This document shows, piece after piece, positions 29,901-41,900 of a stretch of DNA of 64,000 bases; the first letter of the stretch is position 1, and the number at the start of each line of letters is the position of its first letter. The translations under genes and the position numbers were made by a program. The stretch is from Undaria pinnatifida (taxonomy: Eukaryota > Sar > Phaeophyceae > Laminariales > Alariaceae). The stretch covers positions 1,367,412 to 1,431,411 of the forward strand of contig JABAKD010000030.1 of NCBI GenBank assembly GCA_012845835.1. The letters run 5' to 3'. Below the pieces are notes generated by a model. The model made no database searches. It had not been told where the DNA came from and saw only the letters and a program-made list of their open reading frames with translations.

Positions 29901-32900
29901 AATACGGTAGGGGGGATGTTAACACGGTAGGGGGGATGTTAACACGGTAGGGGGGATGTTAATACGGTAGGGGGGGTGTTATTACGGCAGGGGGAGTGTT
30001 AATACGGTAGGGGGGGGTGTTCATACGGTAGGGGGGATGTTAATACGGTAGGGGGGACGTTAATACGGTAGGGGGGGATGTTAACACGGTAGGGGGGATG
30101 TTGATACGGTAGGGGGGGATGTTAATACGGTAGGGGGGATGTTAATACGGTAGGGGGGATGTTAATACGGTAGGGGGGGTGTTAATACGGTAGGGGGGGT
30201 GTTAATACGGTAGAGGGGGTGTTAATACGGTAGAGGGGATGTTATGATTATGTTAATAACCCCGCGTTTCACTACCGGATTAGAGCCAGTCGCCCAAGTG
30301 ACTCTTTCAAATACCTCACGGGCCAAAAGGCACTATTGTAGGCGATTGTTGTTGGCGTAGCTCAGCTTACCGTTTATTGTGGATTCATGTTGCATATTAT
30401 AAAACAGTACGAAAGCTGGAGATCGTGAGAAGGTAGAGCGGGGTTACTCGAGCGAGTGATTCCGAACCCGCTGCAAAAAAATCCCCTCAAAAGTGACCCT
30501 CTTACCGCAGCTTGTGTCAACTCCAAGTAGTTTTTATCACCAAAATCGTGGGTGAACTTTTAAAGGTATTTCGAACGGGATTTTCGCACGCACAGATATG
30601 TTCTCTTTCGAGCCCCCACGTAGCAGAAACATGTCTCTGGAGACCCTTGCCCCCTCCCCCCTCCCCCTCTATGTCGCTGAGAAACCCGGCAAACCTGGTG
30701 GCGCATCATCGCCGAGTTTCTCGAGTACGACGTGCTTTCCGTCAGAACCGAGTCTAGCCGCTCCAGCATCTTGTCAAGGCAAGGGTCTCGAAAATTCTGC
30801 AAAATGGCCTTTAGAAGGGGGCTGCCACCACCTTCTCCACCCCCCCCCGTCTCTGCCTCGCCCCCTCCGGCTGAATCCCGACCAGGCCCCGGTCTCGCAT
30901 GCCCCCCTGTGCCAGGGCCTCCATCCCCTTGATGTTCGCTGTCTCGCATCCCCTCCTTCCGGGACGCGAAAGTGAGGATCAAGACGTTGGAGGAGAAACA
31001 CGTGTTGAGCTGGGCGGTGAACAAACAAGCCGACGAAGTCTGCCACTCGACACGGCAAGGCTGCGAAAGTGCGCTTGCAGCGCCAAAGTCTCGCTTTAAC
31101 ACGAAACAAAACGACAAAATAGTACAGCTTCCCCTCCCCCCTCATTTTCCTACTGCAGCTGGCACGTTGCTGTTCAACTTCATGCAAAAACCCTGATTTT
31201 GATAATGCCACCAACATCATCAATAAAATAAGCTAGTTTTCGCTTCGTTTTTTAGATCGTTATTTTAGAAGATAAATCGCCGGAGAACCAAGCTGGACCT
31301 GCACTGCAACAGCATCGTTTGCTTGCGAAAGACAAAAATAATACACTTACCTCAAGAGTGTCTGCCAAGGGTTCCATGAGCCGCAGTGTGTGCCTCAAAC
31401 AAATTAGCGTCGCGATGCTCCTGCCCGCTGTCACAGGCGTGACCTGCCTACCTCATGGGAAACCCCGGCGGCGAGAGATGGGATCGCCGCAAAAAAAGGC
31501 ACCCGAGGGGTGTCGAGGGATACTTCTTAGACCGTTGCGGTGCAGCCTTTGTGACAAACAACTGCGGTATGCCGCACACGGCCGTCAACAACAGTTGTGT
31601 GCGGGCATACGAGCTTAATAGATTAGCACTCAGATCACGATCTGTACGAAGCTAGGCTCCGCCTTGGTAGGATCCAGTGCGTCACTAATGCGACTAGCGG
31701 AACTCCTCACAGCGCTTCGGCCTTGGCGCACGCGATGTCTGGCTGGTTGGTGAAACCCCGACGTGATCCGTCCCGGCATTGCAAGGATACGACGGTCAAT
31801 GGTCTTTCGACTACAGCCATCCGCGATATGAGCCCCTCCCCCCTCCCCCTCCCGTAAAATATTCATATAATAGTTTACCTCGGTTGGCACCGATGCTGTA
31901 AAACATGCCATTCACTGCGTGAGCTGGATAACCAGGGTACCGTTTTTTTTTGGGGGGGGCGGTCACCATGATGGTTATCGAGTCAGATCATGTCGCGTGG
32001 GGTGGAGAACCCTAACTCCGCACAAGGGGAATGATCGCATCACGTACTGTGAAAATGGTAAGGCACTCACGAGGCGGTTACATAGTAATACCCATTGCTG
32101 TCTCTGGAGTGGTCACACCCGAAAACAAAGTAACTCATTTTCGCTGTCATACAGAAGCAAGAAAGTAGGCACAAGGTGCCGAGGTCCGCCTTACGAGCGG
32201 TTCTTGGAAGGATGCAGCTCACCCTTCATACGGGTCGCCAAGCACCTCACGGCGCTTCGCGCTTGGTGCAAGCAATGTCTGCCTGGTTGGTGCAAACCCG
32301 ACGTGCTCCGTCCCGGCATAGTAGGGATGCGAGGGTCTATGTTCATACGACTACGGCCATGCACAAACTGAGTACACCCCCCCTCCCGCCCCACCGCGCC
32401 CATGGCTTATACCATGTCCCAAACCACGCATGAAAAGCGTTCCGGTTTTCTATTCTCACTTGGGCACAGTGACGAGGTCGCTGAGCATGCGGTCTAGATC
32501 CATCAAGCTCCCAAGAATCTTGAGAGTGCTCGTGAACACGCCTTCCATGGTGAGGAAAAACGTAACGAGGTCCAGGCGTTCCTCGATGGTGGCGATGTCC
32601 TGTCCGAACAATGGGTACACCAACAACGACAACAGCCACGCGATGTCACGGTTGCCTCCATCCCATCTCAGACCCCGTCAACGAAAACCCGATTAAACGG
32701 GCGCGTGATACGATAAACTTACATAGCATGTTTGGGCCAAAATATTTACGATCGGACGAGGATCCTCTTTTTAAAGCCGCAAAATATCTCCATATTCTGA
32801 TTTCAAGTAACTTTTCACCAAAAACGCATTTCTAGATGTATAGGCGTTAACCAAGGACCTATTAAATATCGTTCGAAACCAATTTTACGACTTTCGATAT

Positions 32901-35900
32901 TATTCGCTGCATACCTAAGCCATCGAATTCCTATTCAAGCTGAGGGTACAAATGGCTTATTAGATTCGGTCTTGGGGTGAGCCATAGTGTTCCTCAGGCG
33001 AGAACCCTAAGAAAAGCTTGGTGCCCCGTATCGTGCTGTGTGTCACCTTCAATTTTTATCAAAAGTCTGTCGCCTGACATTTGAAAACTCTGGAAAAAAT
33101 AATCGGGGGTTCCAGCGCTACCTACGCGTGGAGGCGTGTTTCGTGTCTCACCGTGGAAGCACCCAGTATGGTGGAGCGAAGCAGCCTTGCCCCGACCGCC
33201 GTCCTGGTATGGTTGATCACACCGAAGCTGCGCGTGACGTGCCCGACCCGCCAGTTTATGGCCGAGTTACGCCGTAAGCGGACAGAGGCATGCAAGAGAA
33301 ATTGGACGGGGGTTGACGAGTACTCAAGACGCGTAATATGATGGAGGTAGCACTTTTTGGCTGAAACGTTTCTTGAATGACAGGGCTCCTTAACCCAAAA
33401 TCGTTGCGGAATTTCGTTATGTTTCCCCCTCAAATTTCGCTGGTTACGTATGCCATAGGATTGTTGATCGGGTTAATTTTAGGGCCCTCAAAACCCTCCC
33501 CATACAGTACTAACTTCAAGTAAAATTGTCCCCAAAAAGTGTTTCCAGTTACAAAGGCGTTACGCTCACAATATTAATATTTCTAAAATTCAGTACCTGG
33601 GTCGGGCATAGGGTATAGCGTTCCTCAAGTGAGGAGCCCCAGAAAGAAAACGGTGCGCCTCCATCGTAGCACGAGTCTTAAGGCGTACATTATTTCGCTT
33701 GCAAGAAAGGTCGCGGAGGATAGAGTTGTTGAACCAGACTATCATATATACCGACGAAAATATTGGGCCGTGGGGCAGTCAATCGCTAGCACTCATTTGC
33801 GGCCTTGTTCGAGCCCTGGTATCTCATTTTCACCGCACCAGGGCACAATACGCCTGGTTTACTATACAATCGGGCTGGATGCTACCATTTTCGATGGGGT
33901 TATAATTAATCCCGCCCATTCATACGTTCTTGGGGCACCCTATAAGGTACCCGACGATACGACATGCTACTGCTGGAACACGAACATTCTTTCTATGTTG
34001 GAACTAATCATGCCCCGCACACTGTCGAAAAGGCAAAATGAAGGAATGAATACACCAAGCATACTAGTATTGCAGTTTATGGCTGTAAAACTCACAGGCT
34101 CTTCTTCTGACCACCGGAGCGCGCGTCCGTGATAAGCTCGAGCTCCTTTGCCGTGCTGCGGTCGATGGACATGCTCCCGTCACCGCCCGAATCGGTACGG
34201 ATGCGGAGGCTAACTCGCCCGCCCAGACGAGCCGGCAGTTACATCCGGGCCAGACAACAGTAAAGGCAAGGAACCAAATCGGCGTTTGATTGGTCCGTTG
34301 CGCCATCCTACGCTGGGAGCGCAGCAGAAGTTTACGAGCTCCCAACATGAGGTCCTGGAACTCAATACCCTTTCCCGAAGCATGGCTTCGAAGACACTCG
34401 TTCGTGCAACACGATCGACACTTCTAACGCGCTAGTCCTACGAAAAATCGTTCTCGTAAATCGTTCATACTAACCGATAGTTCCACACTCGAGGAGCTCA
34501 ACCTGTAAGAGGTGAGAAACGTTTCGCCCAGAAAGTGCAACCCCTACCGCACTTAAGAGGGATGACTCCGTTGTAACCCGAATCTACGATAGCTGGCAGG
34601 GAAAATCGAGCCCCGTTCCGGGGTTGTAGACATGCTAGGGTCTATGGTCGTACGACTACGGCTATGCATGAAATGAGTGAACCCCTCCCCCGTCCCCCTC
34701 CCACTTGTCGAAGTGCGATTCAATGGTGTTTCGCAAGCAAGAACAGGCAGCTCAGAATAATCCACCCTGTCTGACTACATCTGCTGTGCTGTTAATCCAC
34801 CCTGTCCGACTACATCTGCTGTTTTCTTGGAGGACGGCGATAGCAATCCCACCGCAATGGTGGCGTGTGAGTTTCCGGAGTAAAACAAAAAAACGCATGG
34901 CGTCGATCGACTGCTAACACCGGTCAAGTCAGCACAAACCTGGCATCAGCGAAGGTGATACCCATGGCGTTCTCCACGTACCGCACCAGGCAGTACGAGG
35001 CGGCAAGGGCCGTATACTTGGAAACCATATCCGCATTTGCGGAGCCGGAAGCCAGGCGCTTCAACAGCTCCGCCCCCTGTGCAGTATTGCCCGGGAACAC
35101 AATTCAACGCAGTTCAGAATTACTAACCTGAGCAGTCCTCGCAATTACCCGGGAACACAATTCAACGCAACTCGGCATTATCAACCGGGGTAGCCCTCGG
35201 AGGTTTTAACACTGGAGTAACTCCCTTGGAGGTCTGCTCCCATGCAAAAACAACCGTGATGTCCCGTGGTGCCTAGCTAGTTCCAGCAGGACCAACAGTG
35301 TTCCGGGGGCTGCCCTGCTCTATTGACATAGCTATTTGGTAATGTTAATGGACAAAAAGCGCGCACGGCCAGCAATAATCCATGATAAGGTGGGAAAAAG
35401 AAAGCTCTCAGCGCGAAATTAAATGCCAGACTCCCCAGCCCTGCAACGCGTTCAAGTTCGCGTACCCATGGAAGAACTAACAAACCATGTATGTACCAAA
35501 TAAAAGTTTAGAACTCCCGAAAGGCGGAAGCTATATAATTCACCACGTCTGCCATATAGGGCGGATTGATGCTACTGGTACGACTGTGAGCTGGCTGGAC
35601 TTCACGTCTAGCTTGTTTTTGGTTGGATGGCGGAGCTACCAGCTGTATCAACCGACTCTGGTTGACTAGTAATCATGTACCTCCTGGACAACCATCATGA
35701 CATCACCCCTTATCCCTTGTGGAGGTGCCTTCTGGACAACAACCATGACCTTATCACCTGATCCTGATCCAAGTACCTCCTGGACAGCCACCACGACACT
35801 ATCACCTTATTATCCTGGTTGGAGTACCTCTTGGACAACCATCACGACATTGTGTTCTATCCGAGTTCAAGTTGAGGCGGGGCGGATAGCTGATAGGTCA

Positions 35901-38900
35901 GATATTATGCTGCATCAGTGAGATGTATGACCGACCAAGCTTGCACAGGCATCCACCCAGAAGATAGGGTTAACAGGCTCCCTTGCCAACACACATACAT
36001 TAAACACTACGACTACGGTAAGAGAAGGTCCAGAGCGAGAGAGTGGTGATCAGAGTTCACACAGAGACACTCCTATCGCAAGCTAAGATCAGCACATTTA
36101 TCCAAATGTACCGCCAGACCACACATGTAATAAACGGTACAAGTTATGCCACTCGATCAGCATGTCAATTGGACAACAACATAACGACACTAAGAAGGTC
36201 ATTGCCACTGGCCATCGATGAAATAGGTCGCTGAGTACCTATTTCCAATACATTGTCACCTTATCCTGGCCAGAGTACCTCCTGGACAACCATCACGGCA
36301 TCATCACCTTTTCCTGGTCAAAGTACCTCCTACGCAACTACCACGACATCAGCATCACCTTATTCTGGTCAAAGTACCTCATCGACAACGACCACGACAT
36401 CATCATTGTCCTATCATGGTCAAAGTACCTCCTGGACAACCACCACGATAGTATCACCTTATCCCGGTCGGAGTACCTTCTAGACAACCACCACGACAAC
36501 ATCATTACCTTATCTTGGTCGAAGTACTGCCTGGACACGAACAGGACCCGCGACCGGTCACCGTGAAACGCACCCACCACCTTGGTCGACAGCACTCGCC
36601 CCCGGGTGCTGTCATGAAGCAAAATTTCGTCGGCCTCGACTGCTTGTAGAGCGACGAGGGTCTTGGCGTAGCTCTGAGAGTCTTGAACACAGCTCAGCTA
36701 TAGGGGCGTAGACGGAACAGGACAGGAAACGAAGAAAAATATAGGAAAGGCCCCGACCAATAAGGGAAAATACCCAGGCGAGGGGGGGGACAGGACAGGA
36801 AACAAAGAAAAAGAGAGGAAAGGCCCCGACCAATAGGGGAAAATACCCAGGCGAGGGGGGGGGAAGGGGAGGTGGCGGGGGTATGGAGCGGGGGGGGGGC
36901 AGGAGGGCGGAAGATCTAGAATGGGCGCACAGCTAAGACCAAGTCCGTGTACCGGTTCCTAACGTTACTGGGTACATCACAAATCAAGCGATCACCCCGG
37001 TGGTTTTTCTCCAATCCTTTGCGCTGTTGTAGGCGGACGTTCTTGATTCGAACCCGGAGCAGAAAAACATGATATTTGTTTCACCTACCCTCTTAATGTT
37101 GGTATCTTCTAATGTCATCGTTCCGGTACGCACCGTGAACTGCTGATTGTTACAACCGTATAAGCCATTAATATACTTGCGGCACAATGATGAATAATGA
37201 AAATGTGTTACTCGTGTACGCTAGTTTTTCAGGTTAGTTATCTATGCCATTAATAAGCGCAAATTGGCACGATGGCTCGACGAGGGATGGAGGTAAGCGC
37301 TAATAGTAGTGATAAAGCCTAACGTACCTGGGAGGGGAAAGCGGGTTGTGACTCCGGATCTATCTGCGCTACACGGCGAAATAGTGGCAAATCGAAAAGC
37401 ACGAATAAACCTTGCAAACATGATATTAGTTTCACCTGTATTCTTTTACAACAGTTTACCTTCTAATGCCATTTTGGTACGTGCAGTCTTAAAAACCAAC
37501 CGTGATATGTATGTACCCGGCGGGTATATTGAAAGAAAAAACGAAAAAATACCAGCTGAAAAATACGCTTCATTCAGCCGTGAGATCAACCGAAAAAGAT
37601 TTTTGATAAAAACTCATATTTGCAAACTGCGTGTGATACTTGATCGCGCGTATTACGTGGTGTGTATACCCTCGTGAAGTACTTGTTTTTTCACACACGT
37701 CTACTTTCTTCCAGCTTCTGGACAAGCCGTGGCCACAGGTGTCGTCCCTTCTCCCCCCCGGTTCTTGCCTTCAAGTTTTTTATCGCGCATAGAGCTCAGC
37801 AATCCCACTGCTCGTCGATTTTTCATCGAGTGTTGCTAACTCACGCTTTCGCGCTTTCCGCAAGTCAATTTGTGCACAAGAAAAGTTCCCACGAATTTAC
37901 ACGTGTGTGCGCTCGGAGGGAATCGAACTCACGAAACTGACCTATAATACCAGGCTCGAGGATAACCTGGTACACCACCGGGGCGAACGGCTACAGTTGG
38001 GTGACTCCCCTGCTAATAATTAATGCCAGGGTCAACAGGACCAAGACGTTCAGCCTTGTCTTGCACACGGAAACTGTATAACCCGCGTGAGGGGGACAAA
38101 ACCAGACATCTGTAGAATGCAGTATGCATGAAACAGTAAGTGTTATAGTGTGAGTTAGCTTTTGCAGTGGGCTACTTGGGTCTACCTGGTTTGTACGCAA
38201 GTTCCTGTGTACTCCCTGTATACGTGGTAGGCCAGCGGAGGCCCAGCCCAGGCCTGATGCTCGGTGTTATAAGGCTTAGGTTGGGTAAGCTACTAGTCAA
38301 CCTTTGGGATATGGTCAAACGGACTAATACCCCACTAATACCTCAACAAATGGCGTCGTCGACAGACAATATCTTTGGGGGGGGTCGTGGGTTCAAATCG
38401 CACCATCCACAATACAGCAGTAATTAAACTTTTTCAGACTTTCCCCATGTCGAACTTGAAAAATACTTTCCTCCCCGGTATCCCCACCCAGGAAATGAAA
38501 CCGCTTGGATATTGACAGGTCCGCCGGTATATCCGGCCGACCTGCTATCCCGCTGTTTCAGAGGGGGAGAGTGTTACTCGTATACGGCTTAGTTTGGTTA
38601 GTGTTATAAGGCTTAGTTTGGGTAAGCTATTGGTTAACCTTTTGCAAGTGGTCAAACGGACTAATACCCCACTAACACCTTAACAAATGGCGTCGTCGAC
38701 AGACCATGGATTTTTTGGGTCGTGGGTTCGAGCCCCACATCCACCATACATAATAAACCTTTTCAGACTTTCCCCATGTCGAACTTGAAAAATACTCTCC
38801 CCGGTATCCCCAGGAAATGAAACGGCTTGGATAATTGACAGGTCCGCTTGTGTATCCGGCCGACCTGCTATCCCGCCGTTTCAGGGGGGAAGAGTCTTAT

Positions 38901-41900
38901 AAGGCTTAGTTTGGGTAAGCTATTGGTTAACCTTTTGCAAGTGGTCAAACGGACTAATACCCCACTAACACCTTAGCATATAAGCTATTGGTTTAACCTT
39001 TTGCAAGTGGTCAAACGGACTAATCAATACCCCCACTAGTCTAATACCTCAACATCGGGATGATAGTAGTGCTGTCGAGTCGTGATGGAACATGCGGTGG
39101 ACGTCGATCGCTACTGCTGTTCCGAAGTGATCTCTCTTCTGCTCTGATATATTCAGCATTCCCTGCTCTGTATGTAGAACCGCATCGATGTTTCGGGGAA
39201 ACCCTACTTGGAATTGGTGTTGATTACGTACCGTACGTAGCTGTTGAATGCAGCAAGCAGTAAGACTATGTATGCGGAAGCAGGGAAATAAGAAGGAAAA
39301 ACTGCGCGGTGCGTCGACATCAAGCCAACGAACTGCAGGCCACTCACTACGTAACACCACATCCCGTTCGAACAGCAGTATTAATGGTAGTAGTGGAAGC
39401 TGTTCTTGAAATTCTTCATGCGAATCTCGGCACGAGGCTGCGGGGTCGAAGATCTGGACTGCTCAGAAAGTGCGGGAAAGTGCTGTGGCTGCAGACTGCG
39501 GACTGCATATATCTTGAAGCTACGAAAATACAACAAAAATCCTTTGAAAAACTATCATCAGGAAAATAGTGGTCCCGCGGTACCCTTTAGTGCGGGGGGG
39601 GCACCTTAGTGCGGTGATAATCGCTTGTTACGACCCCGTCCTTCAGTGTAACGAACTATTCCGATTTAGTGCGGTGTCCCAATTTAATGCGGCCATCGTC
39701 ATCCGGCAAGGCACTGGATTAACCAATGACCACGACTATTTCTGCTATTTTTGTATGCGCTGCGACGGTATATGAGACGAAAACGCCGAAAAATGATAAA
39801 ATGAAGCGAGTGATCGTATGGTCGTGCCCGCAGAGCGGCCCCATAAAAAAGCCTTGGGACTCCTACTGGCCTACTGGCTGGAATTTGTGCGAAGGAAAAA
39901 AATGAAACCCACCTTTATCCCTATTTTATAGCTTTTTTAGTGCAAATCGATGTGCAAGTTCATAGCACATGCGTGCGGCAGCAGCACGGCAGCAGGGCAG
40001 CAGCCGCAGCGTCAGAGGTATGACATGTTATATGATAGCATCTTTTTGAGGAAAGTCCCGAAGTTGCCGTGCGGATGTGAAGTACTGCTGTGTGGAATGA
40101 ACGCAAGAGTCTCATCATGCACACACGACCCACCTGACAACGTAAACGTCGCAAATATTCGAAGTGAATGCGCCCCGCGGGGTACAGATAGTAAGTATTC
40201 CTCAGCTCCAGAGTGACTGGATGGAGCCTGTCCTGTGACCACGGACTTGATTATGCGAGTTACTGCTGTGAGAACAGCAACAACGACAACAAACAACAAC
40301 AACAACCACAACAACAACAACAGCAACAGCAACAACAACAACAACAACAACAACAACAAAAACAACAACATCAACAGCAACAACAACAACAAGCACTCGA
40401 TGGTACGCCCACAACATGCACCACATCACCCCCATATTGTTGTTGCGGTCTTCTGTTCTCACATTTTAACTCGCATAATCAAGCCCGTGGTCACTGGACA
40501 CAAGCTTCAATGACTTTGGCGTGGAAGAATACCCCACGGAAAATATGAAAACAATACATGAAAAAGAGGTACAATGTCATGTTGGTTGTGTATTATGCCG
40601 TATATCATAGCCAGCTAGCGTTGGGCTGCGAAAGCAACTGAGTTAAATCGACACACGACGCGTATGAAAATACGCGGAAGTGTGGTGAGCTAAAGCTTTA
40701 TTTTTCCCCATCCGCCGGAGGATAAAAAAAAAAAAAAAAAAAAACATAGCTGAAATGGCCAGAACAAATGGAGGGTTTGCCCTGCGCGACACACTGCTGT
40801 GTTGTACGGACCGCGCCCAATTCTCGACGGCAGTGACCGCAGGGTTCGAGTTGTGCCCACCCCCCTGAAGTTGTGGCTTAAAGTGCATGCACGAGGAGAT
40901 GTGTCCGAAAACGGAGGCAAACATGAGCAATACAACTACTTAACCAGAGTTAATAATACTCAAATAATAATAATATAGACTATGATGAGGTATATCCAGT
41001 AGCAGGTATTTAGTGGAGTATCAGTCCGTTTGACCACTTGCAAAAGGTTAACCAATAGCTTACCCAAACTAAACCTTATAACACTCTCCCCCCCTGAAAC
41101 GGCGGGATAGCAGGTCGGCCGGACATACCGGCGGACCTGTCCATATTCCAAGCCGTTTCATTTCCTGGGTATACCGGGGAGAGTATTTTTCAAGTTCGAC
41201 ATGGGGAAAGTCTGAAAAAGTTCAGTCTACGGCGGTGGATGTGGGATTTGAACCAACGATCCAAACAACCCATGGTCTGTCGACGACGCCATTTGTTGAG
41301 GTATTAGTGGGGTATTAGTCCGTTTGACCACTTGCAAAAGGTTAACCAATATTTTTATAGCTTACCCAAACTAAGCCTTTTAACACTTTGCCTCCCTGAA
41401 ACGGCGGGATAGCAGGTCGGCCGGGTATACGGGCGGACCTGTCAATATATAGTATATCCAAGCCGTGTTCCTGGGTATACCGGGGAATATTATTTTGCAA
41501 GTATTTAGTCTAGACTATCAAGCTCGACATGTGGGAAGATCTGAAAAAGTTTATTCAAGTGGATGTGGGATTTGAACCCACGACCCAAAAACCCATGGTC
41601 TGTCGACGACGCCATTTGTTGAGGAATTAGTGGGGTATTAGTCGGTTTGACCACTTGCAAAAGGTTAACCAATAATAGCTTGCCCAAACTAAGCCTTACA
41701 ACACAGCCAGCCTTAACCAGGCGCCTAGATTATCATTATCACGGATAAAGTATGGAAATCCGGGAAAAAAATTATGTTTGCGGTAGGGGCGGCTCCATCT
41801 GTCTGCTGCTGCTGCAGCTGCAGTAGTACACGAATTTCTGCGTAGCTGTATTTCGCTACGTAATGTGGTTGAGTTGATTGGTGGGTGGATGGCTTGGTCA

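Noticed and set aside
29690-30250. Evenly spaced repeats that might suggest a CRISPR array
   Set aside because: Units are contiguous with no unique spacers, and the context is a eukaryotic intron.
33629-34132. 167-codon plus-strand frame
   Set aside because: It runs antisense across MSH4 exon 4 and a transposon edge, has no recognisable motif and mixed composition.
37309-37677. 122-codon plus-strand frame
   Set aside because: AT-rich, no known motif, inside an MSH4 intron, and part of it is a duplicate of non-coding sequence at 37.06-37.17 kb.
40012-40462. Leu/Val-rich or Gln/Asn-rich frames that look like membrane or prion-like proteins
   Set aside because: Translations of the CAA/TTG microsatellite.
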